Assembly: GCF_001808955.1 (NCBI RefSeq)
Contig: NZ_KV795254.1
Location: 1-64,000, forward strand
Reading direction: 5' to 3'
From: Rothia sp. HMSC078H08
Lineage (GTDB): Bacteria; Actinomycetota; Actinomycetes; Actinomycetales; Micrococcaceae
DNA: 64,000 nt
Shown: positions 8,413-15,750 of the stretch, one piece after another
How the letters are laid out: each line of letters opens with the position of its first letter
Numbering within the stretch: the stretch's first letter is position 1
Translations under genes and position numbers: made by a program
Notes under the pieces: model-generated
What the model was told of the DNA's origin: nothing
Database searches by the model: none
What the model saw: only the letters and a program-made list of their open reading frames with translations

Positions 8413-8718
8413 ATGGCTAAGAAGTCCAAGATCGCTCGCAACGAGCAGCGCAAGGTCATCGTCGCTCGCTACAACGAGAAGCGTATCGCGCTGAAGAAGA
8501 CCCTGATCGACGAGAACGCTACCCCCGAGGAGCGCGAAGCAGCACGCGTGGCACTGCAGAAGCTGCCCCGCAACGCTTCCCCCGTTCGCGTGCGTAACCG
8601 CGACCAGATCGACGGCCGCCCCCGCGGTACCTTCCAGAAGTTCGGTATCTCCCGCGTGCGTTTCCGCGAAATGGCACACCGCGGCGAGCTGCCCGGTATC
8701 ACCAAGTCCAGCTGGTAA
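8413..8718 (+). CDS. rpsN: 30S ribosomal protein S14 (long, zinc-free form)
   Basis: 101 residues: [14 protein letters not shown] start and the C-terminal [18 protein letters not shown]...LPGITKSSW signature of the long C- S14. It lacks the CxxC pairs of the short zinc form. Third gene of the rpmB-rpmG-rpsN operon. Confidence 0.97.
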   Translation: MAKKSKIARNEQRKVIVARYNEKRIALKKTLIDENATPEEREAARVALQKLPRNASPVRVRNRDQIDGRPRGTFQKFGISRVRFREMAHRGELPGITKSSW

Positions 8719-8810
8719 ATCTGGTATTTTAGTTCCTAAACGGTTTTCCGTCGTCACCGACGGTCACTCGCTTTAGACTCAAACCTTAAGTCTCTGGAAG
8801 GGGCACCCTA

Positions 8811-9098
8811 ATGGCTAAGAACCGTACCGAACTCGTTGCAGAGGTTGCAGAGAAGTCTGGCAAGAGCCAGGCAACTGTAAACGCAGTCCTCGACGCAGTG
8901 TTCCAGGTTTTCGAGTCTTCCGTCTCCAAGGGCGAGAAGATCACCATCCCCGGTTGGATGGCAATCGAGCGCACCGACCGTGCAGCTCGTACCGGCCGTA
9001 ACCCGCAGACCGGCGAAACCATCCAGATTCCCGCCGGTCACGGCGTGAAGCTGACCGCAGGCTCCAAGCTGAAGGCAGCAGTCGCTAAGAAGAAGTAA
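8811..9098 (+). CDS. hup: HU-family DNA-binding protein
   Basis: 95 residues, full HU length: MAKNRTELVAEVAEKSG start, the GWMAIERTDRAARTGRNPQTGE arm region (read as two overlapping segments) and a lysine-rich KKK end. It bends and compacts DNA as a dimer. It starts 92 nt after rpsN with its own ggaagggg ribosome site and is followed by a strong terminator. A small ccgtcg/cgacgg hairpin lies between (about 8747-8762). Confidence 0.95.
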   Translation: MAKNRTELVAEVAEKSGKSQATVNAVLDAVFQVFESSVSKGEKITIPGWMAIERTDRAARTGRNPQTGETIQIPAGHGVKLTAGSKLKAAVAKKK

Positions 9099-9118
9099 TT
9101 CTTGAGACTTTGAATCTG

Positions 9119-9155
9119 CTAAAAGACCCCCACCAATATGGTGGGGGTCTTTTAG
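9119..9155 (+). terminator. Terminator after HU gene
   Basis: Perfect stem aaaagacccccacc / ggtgggggtctttt with an aatat loop. Confidence 0.95.
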
Positions 9156-9620
9156 TATGCCCAGATGTTCTCTTGCTGATAGGGCATGGGTTGCTGGGGG
9201 AGGCAGAGCGGCTGGAGGGCTGGGAGGGTGCGCGCGGCGGGGAGCGTGCACAAGGTGGGTCTTCAAGACCCTAACCCTTAACTCGAGCATAAGATACAGA
9301 AAGTAGCTCGGTTTCACAGGGGAAGCTATGATGGGCTACAGAAAAATAAAGAAAATTTATACATTTAAGCAGAAAGCTATGCATAAGCTGAGCGAAAATC
9401 CGCGACTATGAAACCCCACTGGGAAAAATACTTATACATTGCCGTCCGGACACAGCTTAAACACAGCAAACTAAAGCTCAATCTTAGACTCACACCCTAA
9501 GCTGGAATCACCGGATAAGGAAAAGCCACACACCATACAAGCGGCTCAACCCCCAACCGGAAAAACAACCATACAAACCCCGGACGACCGACCCTCCGGG
9601 ACTCACAAGGAGAACCCCTC
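9156..9620. other. 465-bp intergenic region before lipoprotein array
   Basis: No ORF seen. It contains the palindrome gggtctt-c-aagaccc (9257-9271) and two related ttatacatt stretches (about 9356 and 9431), which are candidate -10 regions. aaggag precedes the lipoprotein start. Confidence 0.4.
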
Positions 9621-10478
9621 ATGGCACGCCACGCTCAGCGTACTTCCGCGCAGCCCACCAACCACCGCCTCCGCACCGGCGCGGCAGCACTGTCCCTGGC
9701 AGCAATCGCAGCACTCGGCCTGAGCGCCTGCGGTACACAGAACACCTCCAACCCGGCACCCACCGCCACCGCGACCGCTAAGGCATCCTCCACCGCCGAC
9801 GCAGCAGTCAACGCGGGCAACGGCAAGGTCACCGTCAAGGCAAGCGACGCAGCCTCCCCGAGCGCCACCGCAAGCAGCTCCCAGGGCACCGTCACCGTCA
9901 CCGAAAACGGTGTGACCGTCAGCGGTGCTGATGGTACCGGGGTCACCGCAGACGCCAACGGTAATGTGACCGTCAACGGCGCGAACGGAACCGGCGTGAC
10001 CGCCGATGTTAGCGGCAACGCAACCGTCAATGGCAGCTCGGCATCGAACAACTCGGGCTCCTCCGCAAAGGTCGACGAAAAGGCCGGTGAAACCACCGCC
10101 AAGAACGGCTCCAACGGCGCAGGTAACAGCTCCGGTAACGGCACCGTGACCGTCGACAGCGGAACCGTCAGCGCAGCCAACGGCTACACCCTCATCGAAA
10201 TCAAGACCGACGGCGGCTGGTCCTACCACGCCCCCAACGGCGACATCATCGAGGTACGAGCTGACGGCTCCTGGGAGCGCGTTGGCGATGGAGGCGTCGT
10301 TGAGGTTGATGCTGACGGCTCCTGGGAACAGACCGGCGAGAACGGCGTAATCGAGGTAGAAGCTAACGGCACCTGGGAACAGACCGGCGGCAAAGGCGCG
10401 GTTAAGGTACCCAGCGTCCCCCTCAAGCCCGCCGGTGCTGTCGCTAACCCCGTCAAGCCCGTCACTCCCCGCCGCTAA
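9621..10478 (+). CDS. Lipoprotein array member 1
   Basis: 285 residues. An N-terminal signal peptide ends in a lipobox L-S-A-C37, so it is predicted to be a membrane-anchored surface lipoprotein. A low-complexity T/A/S region follows, then two copies of a GTGVTAD.NGN.TVNG repeat (about 110-140). The C-terminal 17-residue unit V-E-V-x-A-D-G-S-W-E occurs three to four times (about 205-260), ending in a proline-rich tail. No known domain is recognised. It is the most diverged of six tandem paralogues. Start ATG with aaggag. Function unknown; an envelope or interaction role is only a guess. Confidence 0.82.
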   Translation: MARHAQRTSAQPTNHRLRTGAAALSLAAIAALGLSACGTQNTSNPAPTATATAKASSTADAAVNAGNGKVTVKASDAASPSATASSSQGTVTVTENGVTVSGADGTGVTADANGNVTVNGANGTGVTADVSGNATVNGSSASNNSGSSAKVDEKAGETTAKNGSNGAGNSSGNGTVTVDSGTVSAANGYTLIEIKTDGGWSYHAPNGDIIEVRADGSWERVGDGGVVEVDADGSWEQTGENGVIEVEANGTWEQTGGKGAVKVPSVPLKPAGAVANPVKPVTPRR

Positions 10479-10691
10479 GAAGCTGACTGACGAACCGGGC
10501 GAAAACGTGGGCTATGCCACCCGCTAGAATGCGGATAAACACCCATGCACCCGGATAAACAGACCCAAACTCGATAGAATTAACGCGGTTGGTTAAACCG
10601 ATAATCGTTATGGGAACCCACACGGATCCCGCGCACGACGCGAATACGTCGCCAACTAGCCGCACCATACTAACAACCACAAGGAGAAACA

Positions 10692-11408
10692 ATGGCTATC
10701 GCCCCCGCAATGAAGAAGACCACCGCGGTTCTGTCCATCGCTTTCGCAGGCGCACTGGGCCTGAGCGCATGTGGCTCCCAGTCCTCTTCCACCACCACTA
10801 CCGCGACTGCATCCGCATCCGCTTCGGCAACTGCGTCCGCAAGCGCATCGGCTAAGGCATCCTCTGCGGCAACCACCTCTGCAGCTTCCGCTTCCGCTAC
10901 TGCAGATGTGAAGGTTGACAAGGACGGCAACGTCACCGTCAAGGCTAACGACGGTGCGGGCAACTCCGCAGACGTGAAGGTCGGCGCAGACGGCAAGGCT
11001 TCCGTTGACGCTAAGGATTCCGAGGGCAACTCCTCCAAGGTAGAGTCCGACGAAAAGGGCACCAAGGCTGAGTCCAAGGACTCCGAGGGTAACTCCTCCT
11101 CCGCAACCGTAGAGGGCGACGTCGTTGTCTCTGAGGACGGCGGCTGGACCATTCAGGGTGACGAAGGTCAGGTAGCTGTACAGGCTGACGGTTCCTGGAG
11201 CCGCCAGGACGCAAACGGCCAGGTCGCAGTCAAGGCTGATGGCTCCTGGAGCATCCAGGCTAACAGCGGCCTGCAGGCAACCGTGGACGCATCCGGTGAA
11301 GTAACCTCCATCGTTGGCGGCGAGAAGGCAGACCTGAAGGCTCCGAAGGTTCCCGCAAAGCCCGCACAGGCTAAGGTCGCCCCCGTCAAGCCCGCACAGC
11401 CCAAGTAA
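10692..11408 (+). CDS. Lipoprotein array member 2
   Basis: 238 residues. Signal peptide with lipobox L-S-A-C27, then a Ser/Ala/Thr low-complexity linker (about 30-70), a DGNVTVKANDGAGNS-like segment with GNS.KVES repeats, and the shared C-terminal D-G-S-W units (about 145-190). The end is a K/P-rich tail (PAKPAQAKVAPVKPAQPK). ATG 10692 is preceded by aaggag; the alternative M7 at 10710 would give the shorter signal peptide of the other copies. A TAGAAT -10 candidate lies at 10575-10580. Confidence 0.85.
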   Translation: MAIAPAMKKTTAVLSIAFAGALGLSACGSQSSSTTTTATASASASATASASASAKASSAATTSAASASATADVKVDKDGNVTVKANDGAGNSADVKVGADGKASVDAKDSEGNSSKVESDEKGTKAESKDSEGNSSSATVEGDVVVSEDGGWTIQGDEGQVAVQADGSWSRQDANGQVAVKADGSWSIQANSGLQATVDASGEVTSIVGGEKADLKAPKVPAKPAQAKVAPVKPAQPK

Positions 11409-11472
11409 GCTGTAAAGAGCTAACAGCGGCTTGTGGCGCTCGTAGAGCGTGACAGTCCGTGACTTATGAAGA

Positions 11473-11514
11473 CGCCCCGTGCGCATCCGATAGTGATGCG
11501 TGCGGGGCCGTTTT
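11473..11514 (+). terminator. Array terminator 2
   Basis: Arms cgccccgtgcgcatc / gatgcgtgcggggccg then TTTT. The same stem sequence recurs after array members 3, 4 and 5. Confidence 0.9.
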
Positions 11515-11569
11515 GCGTCTTCAAGTTGCGCTGAACTCCTAGGGAAAATAGGAAGCTTCGCATAACTGT

Positions 11570-11578
11570 TGTTAGGAT
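11570..11578 (+). promoter_or_regulatory. Extended -10 of lipoprotein 3
   Basis: TGTTAGGAT is an extended -10 (TGN-TAGGAT). The same type occurs before members 4-6. Confidence 0.5.
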
Positions 11579-11684
11579 TAGGGAGGCGCTCAGAATCTAG
11601 CTCTCACTCAACTCTCACTCAACAAACAACCACACTATAGGTCTCCCCGGCATAGCACGGGGATCTACCAGAAAAGAGAACACA

Positions 11685-12419
11685 GTGAAGAAAACTATGG
11701 CTGTTCTGTCCCTGAGCCTCGCCGCAACCTTCGGTCTTGCCGCGTGCAGCTCCAACGCCAAGGCACCCGCCGAAAGCCAGAGTGCATCCGCGAGCGCGTC
11801 CGCTTCGGCAAGCGCGTCTGCCTCCTCCAGCGCGTCCGCAACTGCAACCACCTCGGCAGCTACCTCAGCATCCACTTCGGCAAGTGCATCTGCTTCTGCA
11901 CACGCAAATAGCTCGAGCTCCTCCGCTAAGGCATCCGAAAGCCAGAAGAGTGGACTGTCGGGTGCTTCCTCCATGCCCACGGACCCCACCGATAGCAACT
12001 ACGGTCCGCAGCTATACGCGCATTACAAGGAAGCCGTCGAAGAGGCTAAGAAAGACCGCTCCGCCAAGAAGACTACGAACACTGAAGGCAACGTGTACAC
12101 TGCCCCTGACGGAAGCATCGCTGTTGTCGAAGCTAAGAACGGTAGCTACATCAGCATTGAGAAAGACGGTAGCTGGGTACGTGTGACCCCTGAAGGTGAG
12201 GTTGCCGCCGTGACTGATAAGGGCGGCTGGGTTGCCGTCAAGCCTAACGGTGAAGTAATTAGCGTTGATGAGAACGGTGCGGCTTCCATTATGAACGTTA
12301 AGACCTCGGAGGTTTCGGGCGACTACCAGTCCCTGGAGCTGCCCAAGCCCCCGGCTCCTGTGGGAGACCTGCCTGCCCCGAAGAATCCCGTTAAGCCGAC
12401 CAGCCTGGCTACGAACTAA
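11685..12419 (+). CDS. Lipoprotein array member 3
   Basis: 244 residues from a GTG start (agaaaagagaa ribosome site). Signal peptide MKKTMAVLSLSLAATFGLAA then C21. A long Ser/Ala tract (about 27-75) follows, then a YGPQLYAHYKEAVEEAKKD helix-like segment and a C-terminal region with repeated hairpin-like units (GSIAVVEAKNGSYISIEKDG and related), ending in P-K-N-P-V-K-P. No recognised domain. Its architecture is shared with member 6 (same Y-x-x-H-Y helix before the repeats). Confidence 0.85.
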   Translation: MKKTMAVLSLSLAATFGLAACSSNAKAPAESQSASASASASASASASSSASATATTSAATSASTSASASASAHANSSSSSAKASESQKSGLSGASSMPTDPTDSNYGPQLYAHYKEAVEEAKKDRSAKKTTNTEGNVYTAPDGSIAVVEAKNGSYISIEKDGSWVRVTPEGEVAAVTDKGGWVAVKPNGEVISVDENGAASIMNVKTSEVSGDYQSLELPKPPAPVGDLPAPKNPVKPTSLATN

Positions 12420-12458
12420 ACGTATCCACTACATAGCTGGTGACTAGCTAGACCCGTT

Positions 12459-12500
12459 CGCCCCGTGCGCATCCGAGCGTGATGCGTGCGGGGCGTTTTT
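12459..12500 (+). terminator. Array terminator 3
   Basis: Perfect stem cgccccgtgcgcatc / gatgcgtgcggggcg with T5. Confidence 0.92.
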
Positions 12501-12597
12501 GCGTCTTCAAGCCGCGCTGAGAAGACCAGTAGAGCTGAGATGACCCGTAAGCGGGGGAGGGGGCACCGCACCATCTCAGGGAGCTTTCAGGTCGCGG

Positions 12598-12606
12598 TGC
12601 TAGCAT
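12598..12606 (+). promoter_or_regulatory. Extended -10 of lipoprotein 4
   Basis: TGC-TAGCAT. A G5-A-G5 run lies at 12553-12563, 37 bp upstream. The surrounding 150 bp are closely repeated before member 5. Confidence 0.5.
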
Positions 12607-12696
12607 GGTGGCGTACACCGGGCATACCGGAGTACAGGTCAACCACACTACGCACTGCGCCGCCGCAGAGCGGCGCATACAGAAAAGAGAAATTCA

Positions 12697-13449
12697 GTGA
12701 AGAAGTCAATTGCTGTTCTGTCCCTGACCATTGCCGGTGCCCTCGGCCTCGCAGCCTGCGGCGGCAACTCCGGCGCCAACTCCAACTCCTCCGCATCGGC
12801 AAGCGCGTCCGCTTCTGCAACCGCTTCCGCAACTGCCTCGGCACCCGCAAGCACCTCCGCAGCAGCAACCAGCAAGAGCACCGCCTCCGCAGCAGCTGAA
12901 ACCACCAAGGCAGAAACCAAGACCACCCAGGGCACCATCAGCGCCCCCAGCGGTCTGCCCAGCGAAGCAACCGAAGCACTCAAGAAGGGCCAGGAATCCG
13001 CCGATCAGGCAGCCTCCGCAGGCTACACCGCCAGCAAGAAAGCCCTGGAGCAGCTCAAGGAGCAGTCCGGCGTGAAGAAGGTGCAGACCAGCGATGGCAC
13101 CGTCTACTACAACGATGAATTCGCTGCCTTCGAATCCAAGGACGGCGCTATTGTCAGCATCCAGAATAACGGTGTGTGGACCAGCATCGACGCCAACGGT
13201 ACGACCATCGTCGTGAGCAATGACGGCTCCTGGATTAAGACCAACCCCAAGGAGAACCTCTACACCGTCGTCAAGGCAGACGGTACCGCCTCCGTACTGA
13301 ACACCAAGACCTTCGAACAGGCAACCGATGTCTCCACCATCGAGGTCCCGAAGGCCCCGGCCCGCATCGACGGCTTCAACGGCACCGCTAAGACCCCGGT
13401 CAAGCCCACCAAGATTGCTGACCTCTCCGAGGTCGCAGGCGCCAAGTAA
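12697..13449 (+). CDS. Lipoprotein array member 4
   Basis: 250 residues, GTG start. Signal peptide MKKSIAVLSLTIAGALGLAA then C21, a Ser/Ala/Thr linker, a TTQGTISAPSGLPSEATEAL segment, a helical KKALEQLKEQSG region, then a C-terminal repeat domain (SDGTVYYNDEFAAFESKDGA onward) with the D-G-S-W motif and a proline tail. It is nearly identical to member 5 in signal peptide, the segment after the linker and the C-terminus, so the duplication is recent. Function unknown. Confidence 0.87.
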   Translation: MKKSIAVLSLTIAGALGLAACGGNSGANSNSSASASASASATASATASAPASTSAAATSKSTASAAAETTKAETKTTQGTISAPSGLPSEATEALKKGQESADQAASAGYTASKKALEQLKEQSGVKKVQTSDGTVYYNDEFAAFESKDGAIVSIQNNGVWTSIDANGTTIVVSNDGSWIKTNPKENLYTVVKADGTASVLNTKTFEQATDVSTIEVPKAPARIDGFNGTAKTPVKPTKIADLSEVAGAK

Positions 13450-13522
13450 TGCAGACGCCAAATAAAAACTAGCCCCTGCCCTCTGCCCCCGGGCCGAACA
13501 GCCCGACAGAACAGGGGCACCA

Positions 13523-13564
13523 GCGCCCCGCACGTATCCGACCGTGATGCGTGCGGGGCGCTTT
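13523..13564 (+). terminator. Array terminator 4
   Basis: Stem cgccccgcacgtatc / gatgcgtgcggggcg followed by cttt. Confidence 0.88.
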
Positions 13565-13627
13565 GCGTCTTCAAGCTGAGCTGGGAAGACCCGTAGAGCT
13601 GAGAAGACCAGCGAAAGTAGCGGGGGA

Positions 13628-13636
13628 GGGGGGGGG
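13628..13636 (+). repeat. G9 homopolymer upstream of lipoprotein 5 promoter
   Basis: Nine consecutive G, preceded by G5-A. The corresponding site before member 4 has only five G. 39 bp separate the tract from the -10. Confidence 0.9.
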
Positions 13637-13672
13637 AGCACCGCACCATCTCAGGGAGCTTCCAGGCCGCGG

Positions 13673-13681
13673 TGCTAGCAT
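13673..13681 (+). promoter_or_regulatory. Extended -10 of lipoprotein 5
   Basis: TGC-TAGCAT, in a block duplicated from upstream of member 4. Confidence 0.5.
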
Positions 13682-13773
13682 GAGGGCATACACCGGGGAG
13701 GTACCCGAGCACAGGTCAACCACATTACGCACTGCGCCGTTGCAGAGCGGCGCATGCAGAAAGAGAAAATACA

Positions 13774-14487
13774 GTGAAGAAGTCTATTGCTGTTCTGTCC
13801 CTGACCATTGCCGGTGCCCTCGGCCTTGCAGCTTGCAGCGGTAATTCCGGCACCAACTCCGGCACCAACTCCTCTGCATCGGCTAGCGCGTCCGCTTCCG
13901 CAACTGCCTCGGCCCCTGCAAGCACCTCCGCAGCCGCTGAAACCACCAAGGCAGAAACCAAGACCACCCAGGGCACCATCAGCGCCCCCAGCGGTCTGCC
14001 CAGCGAAGCAACCGAAGCACTTAAGAAGAGCGAGGACTCCAACCAGCAGGAAACCTCCGCATTCTACAGCGCCGTCAAGGAATCCCTGAACGAGTTCAAG
14101 AACGAGTCCGATGTAAAGAAGGTACAGACCAGCGACGGCACCGTCTACTACAACTATGAAGTCGCTGTCTTCGAAACAAAGGACGGCGCTATTGTCATCA
14201 TCAAGAATACCGGTGCGTGGAGTAGATTTGACTCCAACGGCGGAACCATCGTCGTGGAAGAGGACGGCTCCTGGATTAAGACCAACCCCGAGGACAACCT
14301 CTACACCGCCGTCAAAGCAGACGGCGCCGCTGCCGTGCTGAACACTAAGACCTTAGAGCAGACAACCGACCTCTCCACCATCGAGATCCCGAAGGCACCT
14401 GCCCGTATCGACGGCTTCCGCGGCACCGCTAAGACCCCGGCCAAGCCCACCAAGGTTGGTAACTTCTCTGAGATTACAGGCCTCTAG
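13774..14487 (+). CDS. Lipoprotein array member 5
   Basis: 237 residues, GTG start, lipobox cysteine C21. Close copy of member 4 with a shorter Ser/Ala linker, an N-S-G-T-N-S-G-T-N-S direct repeat just after the lipobox, and a diverged central helix (about 87-110). The C-terminal repeat domain with E-D-G-S-W-I-K and the tail P-A-K-P-T-K are retained. The promoter region carries the expanded G tract. Predicted surface lipoprotein of unknown role. Confidence 0.87.
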   Translation: MKKSIAVLSLTIAGALGLAACSGNSGTNSGTNSSASASASASATASAPASTSAAAETTKAETKTTQGTISAPSGLPSEATEALKKSEDSNQQETSAFYSAVKESLNEFKNESDVKKVQTSDGTVYYNYEVAVFETKDGAIVIIKNTGAWSRFDSNGGTIVVEEDGSWIKTNPEDNLYTAVKADGAAAVLNTKTLEQTTDLSTIEIPKAPARIDGFRGTAKTPAKPTKVGNFSEITGL

Positions 14488-14539
14488 TAAAAAATAGCTC
14501 CTGCCCCGGGCCGAACAGCCTGACAGAACAGGGCCACCA

Positions 14540-14585
14540 GCGCCCCGTGCGCATCCGACCGTGGTGATGCGTGCGGGGTGCTTTC
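14540..14585 (+). terminator. Array terminator 5
   Basis: Stem cgccccgtgcgcatc / gatgcgtgcggggtg followed by cttt. Confidence 0.85.
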
Positions 14586-14626
14586 GCGTTCAGAAGGAGG
14601 GGGCTCAGGCTCTTCCCAGACAGCGG

Positions 14627-14635
14627 TGCTAGGAT
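14627..14635 (+). promoter_or_regulatory. Extended -10 of lipoprotein 6
   Basis: TGC-TAGGAT in a cggtgctaggatg context shared with members 4 and 5. Confidence 0.5.
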
Positions 14636-14725
14636 GTGGGCATGCCCGAAGCTGGGCATTACCAACCACATCCATACACAGCGTTGTGATGATGTCGCGA
14701 CGCATGACGGAAAGAGAAATCCGCC

Positions 14726-15433
14726 GTGAAGAAGTCTATTGCTGTACTGTCTCTCAGCGTGGCAAGCCTGCTCGGTCTAGCCGCCTGCGCCCCCTCCATA
14801 AAAGCGCCCGTAGCCTCCGGAAGGTCCGCATCGGCAAGCGCCTCCGCTTCACCCTCTGCCTCGCCCTCTGCACGTAGCGAGAGCTCATCTAGCCCCTCAT
14901 CTAAACCTACTTCGAGCGCTTCTGGCAGGGCAACCGCTAGCAGCGACGCAACGCAGGGAGCATCCTCAGCGGTAGGGGCTGACGAGATGCAGTACAAGGC
15001 CAGGAAACACTACGAAACGTACTACCAAAAAATTGCCGAGGCTGAGAAGGACCCCGCCGTTGTGAAGGGCGAAAACGCCGATGGTAAGACCTACATCTTA
15101 GAAAAAGACAAGCTTGCTATGGTCGTGGGGAAGAACAATGAATACATCATCTTCCACCAGCATGACGGGAACTGGAGCCGTCTGAGGCCTAACGGTGAGC
15201 TAGAACTAACGTACTCCGATGGGGCCTGGGTCAGGGTAATGCCGGACGGTGAACGTATCGCAGTCAAGGCGAGCGGTAACACCAACATTGCCTACCATCA
15301 GGGCGATGTATCCGAGGACATCATTACCTCGCTGAAAACCCCCGAAGTCCCCGCCCAAGTGGAAGGTTTCGCGAGCGTCCCCCAAAAACCTGTAAAGCCG
15401 AAGAAGCTTGGCACGGTTGTGGGCACGAAGTAA
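14726..15433 (+). CDS. Lipoprotein array member 6
   Basis: 235 residues, GTG start, signal peptide with LGLAAC (C21), Ser/Ala/Pro linker (about 33-70), then a helical YKARKHYETYYQKIAEAEKD segment and repeat units ending D-G-N-W / D-G-A-W. The C-terminal tail P-Q-K-P-V-K-P-K matches the family. Its terminator has a diverged stem, so it is an older copy than 4 and 5. Confidence 0.85.
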   Translation: MKKSIAVLSLSVASLLGLAACAPSIKAPVASGRSASASASASPSASPSARSESSSSPSSKPTSSASGRATASSDATQGASSAVGADEMQYKARKHYETYYQKIAEAEKDPAVVKGENADGKTYILEKDKLAMVVGKNNEYIIFHQHDGNWSRLRPNGELELTYSDGAWVRVMPDGERIAVKASGNTNIAYHQGDVSEDIITSLKTPEVPAQVEGFASVPQKPVKPKKLGTVVGTK

Positions 15434-15449
15434 AAAGCCTCGAGCGTCT

Positions 15450-15492
15450 CGGTCCGTGCGCATCCGTTTTGGATGTGCACGGACCGATTTTT
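15450..15492 (+). terminator. Array terminator 6
   Basis: Stem ggtccgtgcgcatcc / ggatgtgcacggacc with a TTTTT tail. The inner cgtgcgcatcc is shared with the other array terminators; the base of the stem differs. Confidence 0.88.
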
Positions 15493-15750
15493 AATATCTG
15501 CCTGCGCGTCTCTACCTGAGACGGGGTTACTCCTTTGGGACAAGCTGCACGCGGTCGCTTGCAAACTCGAGACCGAGTCTCTGAAGAGCCGCACAACTCT
15601 CAACAACAGGGAATATGACTTAATATGACGGGTCGTTAAGCCCTCAAGTCACAAAGCTCAACTCCCAGCGAACCACCCACCCCACGCTGGCATAATGGGG
15701 ACAGCAAACCAACGCGCCCACACGCGGCGCACCCAACAGGAGAGAAAACC
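15493..15750. other. Intergenic region before NHL protein gene
   Basis: Nothing firm seen except aggaga immediately before the ATG at 15751. Confidence 0.3.

Noticed and set aside
9601..15433. Lipoprotein Ser/Ala repeats as CRISPR or satellite DNA
   Set aside because: Repeats are in frame, degenerate and codon-based; no spacers of regular size and no cas genes.
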